NCBI GenBank assembly: GCA_018340375.1
Contig: JAFFJZ010000031.1
Coordinates: 1,674,001 to 1,738,000, forward strand
Direction: 5' to 3'
Length of the DNA: 64,000 nt
Source: Gonatopus flavifemur
Lineage: Eukaryota; Arthropoda; Insecta; Hymenoptera; Dryinidae
Shown here piece after piece: positions 43,820-54,533 of the stretch. Position 1 is the first letter of the stretch. Every line of letters starts with the position of its first letter. The notes under the pieces were generated by a model that did not search any database, was not told where the DNA came from, and saw only the letters and a program-made list of their open reading frames with translations. Made by a program: the position numbers and the translations under genes.

Positions 43820-44532
43820 TACATCTAAAGAAAACCCTGGATACCAAGTTCAAAAGGATTCTGGTGAATTTTCGGATTTTTTTTCGTCATTTGGGACTGA
43901 CCATTTTGAATTTTAGAGTTTTACCACGGATTCACAATCAGCAACTCCAAAAACTCCTGACTACCGAATTTGAGGGAAGTCCAAAGAATTTTCGGATTTT
44001 TGTCCGTCATATGAAATGTGTCATTCAAAATTTTCCAATTTCAACAACGGATTCATAATCAGCGACCCCAAAAACTTCTGGATACCGAGTTTGAAAAAAT
44101 TCCGTTGAATTTTGGAGTTATCATCCACCATATTGTATCCTCCGTTTTGAATTTCAGAATTTTAACAACGTATCCGTCAACGACCCCCAAAAATGTTAAA
44201 TGCAGGGTTCAAATAAGATCTGATGGATTTCCTAATTTTTGTTTGCCATATTGAATCCATCAATTTGAATTTGGAAAATTTGACAACGGATTCGTGAACA
44301 GCGATCCCAAAAACTATTATACACATAGTTTGAAGGAAATTCGATGAATTTTTCAATTTTTCTCCGCCATATTGAATCCGCCTTTTTGAATTCTGAAAAT
44401 TTGACAACCGATTCGTAATTGGCGATTCGAAAATATATTACATATAAATGATTTCGAATGATTGGAGATGGATTTTCCAATTTTGGTCCGCCATTTTGCA
44501 TTTTGAAAACTTGGTTACCGATTCGTACTCAG
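43820..44532. repeat. Mirror copy of the Transib-type subterminal array
   Basis: Reverse complement of 35780-36500: GATTCATAATCAGCGACCCC, GCCATATTGAATCCGCC and related units. Orientation is towards the CACAGTG terminus at 46566. Confidence 0.8.
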
Positions 44533-44678
44533 CGACTTAGAAACCCTCGAGTATTATTTGATGCATATAGGTGCATACGCGACCCGTATATGTCAACCTT
44601 CATGCATGCACGGGCCGTATGTGGATTAAATATGGATCACAGGTGGCCATATATGAAAGCTCCATCCATACATGATCG

Positions 44679-46485
44679 CCCTACTGTAAATTCCCAGTTA
44701 GTTCGCATGGGTCTTCGCATGGGAATTCGGTGGGTCGCATGGGTTTTCGCATGGGAATCAAGTGGGTCGCATGGGGATCAAGTGGGTCACATGGGTCTTC
44801 GCATGGGAATCAAGTGGGTCGCATGGGTCTTCGCACAGGAATCAAGTGGGTCGCATGGGTCTTCGAATGGGTTGCATACGTCTTCGCATGGGAAGCAAGT
44901 GGGTCGCATGGGTCTTTGCATGGGAATCAGGTGGGTTGCATGTGTCTTCGCATGGGAAGCAAGTGGGTCGCATGGGTCATCACATGCGCATCAACTGGAT
45001 CGCATGGGTCGTCCCATATGAATCACGGGGGTTTTTTCCTCGGTGAAAAAACGGCCTATTTTCAACAATTTTTCCCCATATAAAAAATGAAATATCTCAT
45101 TCAAACTTTTCACTGTCTCAGAGATACATATTTGACAAAGAATTTCTGAAATTTTCGTAGGAGATGAACAAAACTCCGCGATTGCGACGTCATTTCCGAC
45201 GACCTCTCGGAAAAAGGTGCATCCGCGTTGACAGCAGAACTCAAAACAGAATCATCCAAAATGGAAAAAACCAAAATCCGTGTTTTAGTTGAGACCATAA
45301 AATAGAACTTGGACGAAGGAAAAAAAAACAAGTGAAGATTGGCTTTTTGGCAGACGTTTTCACAAAAAAATAAAAATTTCGGTGAAATTTACACTACATT
45401 TTGAAGGAAAAAAAATAATTGTAATTGAAAGGAGGAGACATCCTTCGTCCAAGTTCTTGTGAATTGAATCTCGAAGACCTGTGTGAAATTTCATGAGAAT
45501 CGGTCGTGTAGTTCTTGAGAAATCTTGACAACCGTTTTTTTCCGAGATGCGTCGGAGGAATGTTTATAACTGACTCAATTACCAGAATTTTAACATTCAA
45601 ATTTGACAAAATATAGTTCAAAGGTTACACTGGAAAAAAATGTAGTGGAGCCAACTGCATATGAGTTTGGATACGGCGAATCCCGCCATGCGGTTAACTG
45701 AACCGAATATCGATGGGATAAAATGCTTATTCGGTCATTTCAATCGATATTCGGTTGCGTCAACCGCATGGCGGGATTTGCCGTATCCAAACTCATATGC
45801 AATTGGCTCCACTACATTTTTTCTCAGTGTATTTTATATGTACTCAAAAATGCAAGTAATAACTTGTCTTCCTCATATGTAAAAAAAAATGAGAAGATGA
45901 GCGTTGTTTTTTCGCCTCTAAGACCCCTCTAAACCTCTGAATATCAAATATCAGATATTTTTTCGACTATTATTGCACATTTATGAAGTTTTTTGGTTGA
46001 TGCCACATTTTCCCATGGGTGAGCCATGCGACATTTTCCCATGGGTGACGCATGCGACACCTTCTCATGGATGACGCATGCGAGAGTTCCCCATGCGTGA
46101 CCCATGGGACACTGCCGCATGTGACTAACGGGAAAATGTCGCATGTGATACCCAGTCTCAAATTCGCATGGGTATCCTCCCATGCGACATTTTCGCATGT
46201 GACGCACATGCGAAAAATCCCCATGGGACATCATCACATGCGAAACAAACCCAGTCTTAAATTCGCATGGGTCTCCCCATGCGACATTCTCCCATGTGAC
46301 ACTCATGCGACATTTTCGCATGGGAAACCCATGCGACACCTTCGCATGGGAAATCCATGCAACATTTTCACATGGGCCACCCATGTGAAACTTTCCCATG
46401 GAATATGATCGCATGCGTAATAAACCCAGTCCCAAATTCGCATGGGAAATTTCGCATGCGAACTAACTGGGAATTTACAGTAGGG
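44679..46485. mobile_element. Mirror copy of the 1.8-kb CCC...GGG element
   Basis: It begins CCCTACTGTAAATTCCCAGT and ends ACTGGGAATTTACAGTAGGG, both complete here, flanked by CG on both sides (44677-44678, 46486-46487). This copy shows that the missing G in the left-arm copy is a later loss. The fold-back MITE at 45628-45829 lies inside it. Confidence 0.9.
45628..45829. mobile_element. Mirror copy of the 202-bp fold-back MITE
   Basis: CACTGGAAAAAAATGTAGTG at the left and CACTACATTTTTTCTCAGTG at the right, TA on each side. Because the element is itself a palindrome, its orientation in the arms is visible only from the few stem mismatches. Confidence 0.9.
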
Positions 46486-46537
46486 CGTATATGGTTCATA
46501 TGTGGTCTTATATGAATCAGTTTCACCAAAGCGTTTG

Positions 46538-46566
46538 TCGTTTTTTTGGCATTTGGCCCCACTGTG
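46538..46566 (-). repeat. Transib-type terminus in the right palindrome arm
   Basis: Read inward on the minus strand: CACAGTG, then 12 bases GGGCCAAATGCC, then AAAAAAACG. It is the mirror of the terminus at 33746. One base differs just inside (ACGACAA here, ACGGCAA in the left arm). Confidence 0.85.
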
Positions 46567-46892
46567 TGTCGTCTTCACGCCGTCACCACATATCGCGACG
46601 CGCGACGGTCGGGAGATATAATTAAAATTATACGATTATTCAATGTACTTAAGTAATTGAGATCTTTTGAATGATTTTATAGGTGAGGAATAGCAATTTA
46701 ATGTAATAAAAACCTCAAATAACAGAGAAAACAAGCGTTCACTGAGGGAAATTGTCGATGAAAATGAGCTTAAGTACAGTTTTTAATCACATTGTCAGTT
46801 CAAATCCAGTGTACGAATTCTTCGCCAAATTGTGCTCGGTCCAGAAGTCACATACTGGTCAACGAAAATTTGGATCACTGATTTGTCCCGTA

Positions 46893-47036
46893 CACGCGGA
46901 GAAAACAGCGCAGTAATAGTTACTCTACTACAGCATTTGTTCTTTTTAGCATGGTACAGGTTACTGTGCCGGCAGGAATCTTTACTGTGCCGAGAGAAAT
47001 GAGTGCTGTAACAGAGTAACCACTACTGTCCCCGTG
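46893..47036. repeat. Fold-back MITE, CACGCGGAGAAAAC ends
   Basis: CACGCGGAGAAAACAGCGCA and TGTAACAGAGTAACC...GTCCCCGTG are imperfect complements; AGTAATAGTTACTCTACTAC pairs with AGAGTAACCACTACTG. Preceded by TA and followed by CA, so the TA duplication is imperfect. It belongs to the TA-flanked fold-back clan. Confidence 0.6.
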
Positions 47037-47341
47037 CATAAAAAAATAGAAAAATGAAGACCAGTCGGATGAATAAACTGATGGTCACTGATGGAAAACC
47101 TCCCAAAATACACGAATGTGAAATTATTATTTAAATAAATATGCAAATTTTAAACCCGACATCAAATGTTTCAATTCTTTCTTGGAAGTTTTTGATCTCA
47201 ATATCAATTCGACATCGCGTCTATGTCGGATTCATATCGACATGGAGAATCTGTTCTGCTTAGGAGAAGGTGCTAACCTTTATCAAACATATTTGTTACG
47301 AAAATATATCGATATTGGAATTATAATCTATCCTTCAATTA
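47037..47341. other. No recognisable feature
   Basis: AT-rich spacer between the palindrome region and the split MITE. The open frame starting at 47182 has no recognisable domain. Confidence 0.45.
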
Positions 47342-47473
47342 CCCAAATAGCACCAGAATATACTATGGGACTTTCTTCGAATATTCAGAATATGTTCTAT
47401 GCACAGTCCAATGAGACCGTTTCATAGGTGCTATGCATATTCATCGAACGTATGTAATCGAATATACGACGAT
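47342..47473. mobile_element. Left half of a MITE split by the 8.2-kb element
   Basis: It begins CCCAAATAGCACCAGAATAT and runs to the insertion site at 47473, where AT is duplicated. The text CATTCAGAATATG...ATTCATCGAACGTATG and AATCGAATATACGACG matches the family at 14417-14716. The right half is at 55699-55841. The original MITE would be about 275 bases. Confidence 0.8.
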
Positions 47474-47764
47474 CCCTAGTGGAAATGCACCATATATGAC
47501 CCACATATGACCCATATATGAACCATATATGGTAATCAAAACATATATGAACCATATATGGCCCATATAAGACCCATATATGATTCATATATGGCCCATA
47601 TATGATCTATTTCCATTTATTGAGGGGTATAAAAAAAGTCTCTCCTACGAGAATTGAACGCGGTTCGTTGGCACCGGACTCCATCCCCCTTTCACTGGAG
47701 CCACCGCCGGTCGCTTGAAAGAAGCGACTTCTTTCACGTATATGAACTCCCACTCATTCTTGAA

Positions 47765-48245
47765 AACCATATATGGCTCATATGGGGTAAAATTCGCCAA
47801 GTGTTCCCACCTGAAAATTTCAATCTCATCAATGTTGATGAAATTCCATGAATTTGTTGTACTAGTAACCCTCTTCAAATTGTGTCAACACCAGGTTTCT
47901 AGGAAGTCAGGTTCTTGTGGTACAGGGGTTTAAATCTTCAAGATTTTTTTGATCTGCGTTTTTTCGAAAAATAATCATCCTCATTAATTCCATTTAATAA
48001 AAATATGTTATTATTCATATTGTTAGGATTTTTTGTAAATTTTACAATAAAAATACTTTCATTCATGCAGAAGGAATATTTCACATAGAATTTCGATTTT
48101 CAAAAGTATTTTTGCATTTTTCGGTCACTGCGCCCCTTTTGATATTGATGAAACCTTGATGAATCGAAAGCTTGATTCCTTAGCTCCAAAATCATACAGG
48201 TTTAAAAATGGGACGAAGAAATTTCCCCAAGGTACAGAGTTCCAA
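47765..48245. repeat. Inner inverted repeat of the 8.2-kb element, left arm
   Basis: Blocks GGGGTAAAATTCGCCAAGTG, TTCCCACCTGAAAATTTCAA, GACATCAATG-like text and TCGGTCACTGCGCCCCTTTT recur as complements at 53280-53755. The arms are about 90-95% alike, i.e. clearly older than the giant palindrome. Confidence 0.85.
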
Positions 48246-48710
48246 GTGTGTACGTATCGTACCTTGAGTACGTGACGATCACACCATCGATTTTCAGTGT
48301 ATTGTTTTATGAAAAAACTAATTATAAAATTTATTTTCTTAATTTTGCCTATCACATTGCTCAATACAACCATCTAGATTACCCCTTTCAAATGAATAAT
48401 TGATTCACAACACACGGTTGAAGAAAACACGTCATACTCTATTAGAACATTATTGTAATAATTAGTCATACCAATTTGTCATCTTGGACCCATTAAATTT
48501 CTTTTTATTGATAATCAATTTTTATGGAAACGCGGTTACTGTAACTGGTAAAAGTAACTGTGAGTAGTGACTTTCTTTGTACAAGTTATAGTACTCTGAT
48601 TATTTACAAAATTGAATTATTGCTACATAAATTTACAGAATGATATTAAACAATTTGCAGTATTTATAATTATCAATCTTCTGATCCTTCTGAAAGGTTG
48701 TTCCTATACT
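48246..48710. other. No recognisable gene
   Basis: AT-rich sequence between the inner inverted repeat and the 3' end of the transposase-like gene. Confidence 0.45.
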
Positions 48711-50400
48711 CTAATTTTTATGCCTTCTTCGGGTCTTTGAGAATATATCATATTGCACTGCCGAAGAGTGAGTTTTAAGAATAAACGATGAATGTTCCAT
48801 AGGTATCACATAATGGTATTTGAGAGTTCCTGCTATCGTTTTTGCAGATGCAAATCGTTTTTCAAGTGCTTTAGTACCCTCTATATGAGTACTCTTTGGA
48901 CTGAAAAAAATTACAGTTTCTTTCAAATGTTCTTTAGCCCACTGATAAAGAGCATCCGCAGTCAAAATTTGATTTTCACTTGATGATGCTGGCAGACTTG
49001 CACGTGGTGCAAGTCTCTTCAAATTTCCACCAATACCGTCGCAAGGTCCTTTGCCATGTGCACTTGCATAAAAATGCCACTCAGCCGCAATTCAAAAATC
49101 ATGCTCATGATGTAGAAGATTTGCAAAATTATATTTATTTTTAAAATGTTGCGATGCTCCATCAGTGAAATAGAAGATTTTTTCACATTCAAAATTATCT
49201 TGCAAATACTTTGTAATAATTTTTTGAAATTCATAAACAGCTACCGTATCATGAGTCAGATTATCATCAGACAAAATTGCTATCCTGCGATGTCTTAACT
49301 CATCTGTTCTGTAATAAATTACTGTTGTGAAAATGGTGACTCGATTGTTATTCCAATGAAACGATTGAATAGCATTCTGAGCAATAAATGCATAGTTTTC
49401 AGCAAAATCACATGTAACTATGAATTCTCCGGCCTTCGAATTATCCTTGAGATTCTTAAGGAAGGACGATTACTCCTTTGCTATATAAGCGTGAGACTTT
49501 AACTTATGTAACCGTTCACAGAGATCCTCCACGAAATCTCCTGCGTCTGCTATTTCAGTTTTCAAAGTGCTGCGATCAGTTTGTTGCCAAATTTGATATT
49601 CTACTCTCTCAATGTACTGGTGTGTAAGATTCGATTGAAGAAAATCCTTAAAATTGTCTATTCTAGGACACGCTAAACACTTGTCCAGATAGCATTCAGA
49701 AGTAGGATTATCACATACAAGCATTTTGATAGCATCATGATGAGGAGTCATGGGGAAATCTGCCGCAGACGTTAGTTTTTGTAAACTTATGGCATCTAGC
49801 ATTAAATTCACGTTTTCATGATAAACACACACGCATACGGTATGAGTTCCAGGAGCTCCAGCGAGTACACAATTGCGAGGTCTCAGCTGTGAAAATTTCG
49901 ATAAGCTCACATCAAGTGTAGGATTCTTCAATTTGAATGAAGAATACAATTCGGCAAGATTGCATAAAATCAATCTTTTTTTAACATGTTCACGCGTTCC
50001 ATCATTAGTTTTGATCGAAACATAATCCTTCATGCCTGGCAATATCCGGCTATTTTCATCATCCAAGTAAAATGCTATGATGGAATTTTCAATCTCGCAA
50101 GATAACCTTCGTCCTCTCTTTGGATTTCAGCTACCTGTTTTCAGCTACCAACTGTATGGCTTTCCTAGCTTGACGTTCCGAAGCGTTGAATTCAGTAGCC
50201 AATGTCCTTCATCCTCATGATTTTGGAGCAAGGGTCAGAAGCAAAATCTTTTCTGAGTAACTGGAAGACTGTTTGAATTTCTCTTGGATTTGATCGATAA
50301 CTTCAATAGCTGATTCACGATGTTTTATTTGACACTTTCGATTTAAATTTTCAGACATTTTTGTTGATGGAACGGAAACATCTTCTTCATTTATATCACA
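48711..50400 (-). pseudogene. Transposase-like gene of the 8.2-kb element, decayed
   Basis: Minus-strand pieces in order: SENLNRKCQIKHRESAIEVI and KFKQSSSYSEKILLLTLAPK (50360-50220); MDDENSRILPGMKDYVSIKT, LSKFSQLRPRNCVLAGAPGT and the Cys-rich CDNPTSECYLDKCLACP (50066-49470); GEFIVTCDFAENYAFIAQNA and RRIAILSDDNLTHDTVAVYE (about 49440-49250); IFYFTDGASQHFKNKYNFAN (about 49150); then EWHFYASAHGKGPCDGIGGN and LKRLAPRASLPASSSE (about 49080-48960). Proteins with DDE-like segments CDFAENY, TDGA-x-Q-x-K-N and HGKGPCDG are common multicopy products in insects; I cannot name their superfamily with certainty. Stops and frameshifts near 49470 and 49095 break it. Confidence 0.65.
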
Positions 50401-50526
50401 AGTTTCCTCCTCGTTAATTTCAAGGGGTGAGACATCATCCTCTTCTTCGAATAATGTTTGATCCTAAGAGATAATAGAAATTTCTCAATTATCCCAGTTT
50501 TCTCCTCATTAGAACATTTTGGGGCT

Positions 50527-50733
50527 GCACTGAGAAGAATAAATAGTGGACTCAACTACGCACGACAGTTGGATACGTTCAAATGCAATACTTCTTTGAT
50601 TCAATTAGATTTGTAATTGACTCAACTATGAATACTTGAATGAACCTTGAATTCAAATTGAATCGAGGATTGTATTTGAACGTATCCAACTGTCGTGCGT
50701 AGTTGCCTCCATTATCTTCTTTCTCAATGTATA
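50527..50733. repeat. Fold-back MITE, CACTGAGAAGAATA ends
   Basis: ACTCAACTACGCACGACAGT and ACTGTCGTGCGTAGTTG pair, with TGGATACGTTCAAATGCAAT against TTGTATTTGAACGTATCCA. The outer ends CACTGAGAAGAATAAATAG and TTATCTTCTTTCTCAATG are imperfect. Flanks are TG and TA. Confidence 0.75.
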
Positions 50734-50774
50734 CTGTGTACTTTTTTGATGAATCGAATAATAAAGCGGAACTA

Positions 50775-53248
50775 CACTGTAAAAAAAAACTGGAAATTTA
50801 CTGTGCAACTGGACTGGAAATTTCCAGTGCTAGTACTGGAATATGGATATTCCAGTACATGTACAGAGATTTTGTTGTTACGTTACTGAAAATTTACCAA
50901 GCATAACTGAAAATTCAGTCATTGTACTGGAATTTTCAAGTTTGAGATGATGTACTGAAATTTTGCCATGATTTCGCGAAAATTTTACCGGCTCGTACTA
51001 CAATTTTATAGTTCTTGTGCACCAAAAAAAAATATTCCCTCAAAAAGGACTTGAGAAAAAATTTGGAATTTAGAAAAAAAAACCTAATCGTTGGTATACT
51101 GGAATTATACAGGTTTTTAACTGCAATTCTCAGGTTTTGTGATGGAATTTTCCAGTTACTATGCAATTGAATTATACAGGTTTTGAACTGCAATTTTCAG
51201 GTCGTGTGATGGAATTTTCCAGTTGCTATGCAACGGAATTTAATCACTGTTGCACTGAAATTTTCCACTTCTATTGGACTTCGTCATTTCTGGCAGGAAA
51301 AATTTCAAGTCTTTATATTAAAAATTTCCTGATTGAGATTTTGAATAATAATTGTAATTGTAGCCAATGAAATTGATATATGAGGTTTTTCCAAGACTTA
51401 TCCTCTTGTGTTCTAGATATGAAGCATATGTAGTAACCCAAGCTGGCCTTCCAACATGTCGCGCTATAGCTGATCGGTTAGGTACATGTACTGGAAGTCA
51501 TTAACCTGTACATGTACCGGAAAATTTCAGCACATTTGTACTGCAAAAATTCAGTGCAAACGTTATGGAATTCCCGCATCAAAACTGGAAATTTTCTGAG
51601 CCTCGGTACTGGAATTTTTCAGTACACGAGCTGGACTTTTCCAGGACATGTACTGGAAAATTAATGCTGAAAATATCCATGAAAATTGAAAAAAAATTGC
51701 TCACGCAAAGTGATTTTGCAGGGTCCTTGTGTTCCAAGATGATTGAGAAACATTTGATCGTTCATTTGGATGGACAGAAACTCATGTCTACCTAACAGGA
51801 TTTGAACCCACACTTTTCTACCTGCCTACCAACTGAAACCTAAGACCTAACCGATGAGCTATAGCGCGACATGTTGGAAGGCCAGCTTGGGTTACTACAT
51901 ATGCTTCATATCTAGAACACAAGAGGATAAGTCTTGGAAAGACCTCATATATCAATTTCATTGGCTACAATTACAATTATTATTCAAAATCTCAATCAGG
52001 AAATTTTTAATATAAAGACTTGAAATTTTTCCTGCCAGAAATGACGAAGTCCAATAGAAGTGGAAAATTTCAGTGCAACAGTGATTAAATTCCGTTGCAT
52101 AGCAACTGGAAAATTCCATCACACGACCTGAAAATTGCAGTTCAAAACCTGTATAATTCAATTGCATAGTAACTGGAAAATTCCATCACAAAACCTGAGA
52201 ATTGCAGTTAAAAACCTGTATAATTCCAGTATACCAACGATTAGGTTTTTTTTTCTAAATTCCAAATTTTTTCTCAAGTCCTTTTTGAAGGAATATTTTT
52301 TTTGGTGCACAAGAACTATAAAATTGTAGTACGAGCCGGTAAAATTTTCGCGAAATCATGGCAAAATTTCAGTACATCATCTCAAACTTGAAAATTCCAG
52401 TACAATGACTGAATTTTCAGTTATGCTTGGTAAATTTTCAGTAACGTAACAACAAAATCTCTGTACATGTACTGGAATATCCATATTCCAGTACTAGCAC
52501 TGGAAATTTCCAGTCCAGTTGCACAGTAAATTTCCAGTTTTTTTTTACAGTGTATAGCGCGACATGTTGGAAGGCCAGCTTGGGTTACTACATATGCTTC
52601 ATATCTAGAATACACAACAGGATAAGTCTTGGAAAAACCTCATATATCAATTTCATTGGCTACAATTACAATTATTATTCAAAATCTCAATCAGGAAATT
52701 TTTAATATAAAGACTTGAAATTTTTCCTGCCAGAAATGACGAAGTCCAATAGAAGTGGAAAATTTCAGTGCAACAGTGATTAAATTCCGTTGCATAGCAA
52801 CTGGAAAATTCCATCACACGACCTGAAAATTGCAGTTCAAAACCTGTATAATTCAATTGCATAGTAACTGGAAAATTCCATCACAAAACCTGAGAATTGC
52901 AGTTAAAAACCTGTATAATTCCAGTATACCAACGGTTAGGTTTTTTTTTCTAAATTCCAAATTTTTTCTCAAGTCCTTTTTGAGGGAATATTTTTTTTTG
53001 GTGCACAAGAACTATAAAATTGTAGTACGAGCCGGTAAAATTTTCGCGAAATCATGGCAAAATTTCAGTACATCATCTCAAACTTGAAAATTTCAGTACA
53101 ATGACTGAATTTTCAGTTATGCTTGGTAAATTTTCAGTAACGTAACAACAAAATCTCTGTACATGTACTGGAATATCCATATTCCAGTACTAGCACTGGA
53201 AATTTCCAGTCCAGTTGCACAGTAAATTTCCAGTTTTTTTTTACAGTG
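50775..53248. mobile_element. 2.5-kb compound fold-back element, CACTGTAAAAAAAACTGG ends
   Basis: It begins CACTGTAAAAAAAAACTGGA, ends CAGTTTTTTTTTACAGTG and is flanked by TA on both sides. It contains three copies of one arm of about 700 bases: 50775-51482 in one orientation, 51846-52553 inverted, and 52554-53248 inverted again as a tandem duplicate offset by about 694 bases. The arm is built of CTGGAAATTTCCAG-like and TACTGGAATAT motifs. Copies 2 and 3 are almost identical, so the tandem duplication is recent. A tRNA-like segment sits in the spacer between copies 1 and 2. Confidence 0.88.
51786..51872 (-). other. tRNA-like sequence in the compound fold-back element
   Basis: Read on the minus strand: GCGCTATAGCTCATCGGTTA has an A-box-like TAGCTCATCGGTTAGG, and GTGGGTTCAAATCCTGTTAG has a perfect B box GGTTCAAATCC. 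Remnants of the same 5' part (GCGCTATAGCTGATCGGTTA) end copy 1 near 51460-51480 on the plus strand. Spacing between the boxes is about 45 bases, as in a tRNA with a long variable region, but stems are not convincing. It is best read as a tRNA-derived SINE head. Confidence 0.6.
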
Positions 53249-53279
53249 TAGCGGGTGGACGTGTGAGATCTGAGCACTT

Positions 53280-53755
53280 AAACCCCTCTGTAATTTCGAG
53301 GAATCTTCTTATCCCATTTCTTAATCTGTATGATTTTGAAGCTAAGGAATCAAGCTTTCGATTCATCAAGGTTTCATCAATATCAAAAGGGGCGCAGTGA
53401 CCGAAAAATGCAAAAATACTTTTAAAAATCGAATTTCTATGTGAAATATTCCTTCTGCATGAATGAAAGTATTTTTATCGTAAAATTCAGAAAAAATCCT
53501 AACAATATCAATAATGAGATATTTTCATTAAATGGAATTAATGAGGACAACGATTTTTCGAAAAAACGCAGATCAAAAAAATCTTGAAAATTTAAACCCC
53601 TGTACCACGAAAACCTGACTTCCTAGAAACCTGGTGTTAACACAATTTGAAGAGGGTCACTGGTACAACAAATTCATGGAATTTCATCAACATTGATGGG
53701 ATTGAAATTTTCAGGTGGGAACACTTGGCGAATTTTACCCCATATATGAACTCCG
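53280..53755. repeat. Inner inverted repeat of the 8.2-kb element, right arm
   Basis: Complement of 47765-48240; shows AAAAGGGGCGCAGTGACCGA, CCTGTACCACGAAAACCTGA and TTCAGGTGGGAACACTTGGC. The compound fold-back element ends 30 bases to its left. Confidence 0.85.
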
Positions 53756-54376
53756 AATTGGTAGATCAACAATTGTGGATCACATATAAAACATATATGA
53801 GTTATTGCAGGTCAGATTCACAATGAGTTCCTCAATATTTTTAGAATAATTATTTTTGAATTCTTCGTTGAAAAATATGAGATACTTGTCAAATTTGTTT
53901 GTTTGCTCTTTTTTATTTTATTGTGTTCACCGGTTTACAATGTGTCAGAGCTTTTAGTTTTGACAAATCCAGTTCTTTTCAAATGCGTGTATCTCGAAAA
54001 GGTCTCAACGCACAGAATCAGTGATGCCAAAAACCAAGTTTTTCCCCCTCCATCAAGCCGCATCTGTATAGAAATTTCACGCACACAATGAAGCCGCCGA
54101 CAAAAGAAATTTGATTGTGTAGAGGCAAAATGTCTCGATGGAGGGAGCAAAAGTTGGAATTTCTTGCATCACTGCACAGAATTACTAATAAGGCATAAAA
54201 GTTGGGATTTTCTCTGGACTTTTCAAAAATTCGAGTGAAATTTTTTTTTCCAATTTGTGTCTAGTGGAATTCCTACGGTGGAGGTAAAAATGGTAGTTTA
54301 TTCGAATTTGGACATTTTCAGCCCTTTGAGATCACCAGGAGTCCAAAACGCTCTAGGGGAAGTCTGTGGTTCCGTA
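53756..54376. other. No gene; weak fold-back at 54017-54178
   Basis: AAGTTTTTCCCCCTCCATCA near 54037 and GATGGAGGGAGCAAAAGTTG near 54138 form an imperfect inverted pair bounded by CAGTGATGCCA and TTGCATCACTGCA. It resembles a diverged member of the CCAGATTCGAGGC fold-back family (37359, 60231). Confidence 0.5.
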
Positions 54377-54531
54377 CCCTGACGAAAATTTTTGTCATAA
54401 TTTCTCATAATTTTCCATTGTCCCAATTCATGGAGAAAATATGAGGAATTCTATTGTTCTTTCTCATATTTCCTCCATAAATTGGGACAATGAGAAATTA
54501 TGAGAAATTATGACAAAAATTTTCGTCAGGG
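54377..54531. mobile_element. 155-bp hairpin MITE, CCC...GGG ends
   Basis: It begins CCCTGACGAAAATTTTTGTC and ends GACAAAAATTTTCGTCAGGG, flanked by TA on both sides (54375-54376, 54532-54533). The stem continues through ATAATTTCTCATAATTT and CCATTGTCCCAATT, so almost the entire element is one hairpin. Confidence 0.93.
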
Positions 54532-54533
54532 TA

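Larger units (their letters stand above)
40278..46791 (-). repeat. Right arm of the 13.3-kb palindrome
   Basis: This is the reverse complement of 33521-40030, 6,514 bases long, with a few indels (for example CACTCTCTTTTCC at 42790 against GGAAAAGAGTG at 37509, and an extra T near 42973). The outer limit is where ...GTACAGTTTTTAATCACA stops matching the left arm's TGTGGTTAAAAACTGTAC. Flanking sequences beyond both arms are unrelated, and no direct target duplication was found. Confidence 0.97.

Noticed and set aside
33746..46566. The whole palindrome as one Transib element bounded by the two CACAGTG ends
   Set aside because: The flanks are inverted copies (CGACA and TGTCG) and the palindrome extends about 225 bases beyond both ends, so no direct 5-bp duplication exists. 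Each end more likely belongs to a copied, incomplete element.
33521..46791. The whole palindrome as a pure assembly artefact (missed-adapter fold-back read)
   Set aside because: Not fully excluded, but arms differ by several substitutions and indels, the centre has a 247-bp asymmetrical spacer, and the outer flanks differ. An artefact from one molecule would have near-identical arms and little or no spacer.
47636..47720. tRNA-like B box GAATTGAACGCGG and possible tRNA
   Set aside because: No A box or stem pairing in register was found; too weak to annotate.
51786..51872. Functional tRNA gene
   Set aside because: A and B boxes are present, but cloverleaf stems are not convincing and the segment is embedded in a repeated fold-back element; it is a tRNA-derived SINE head at best. 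The same holds for 28340-28440.
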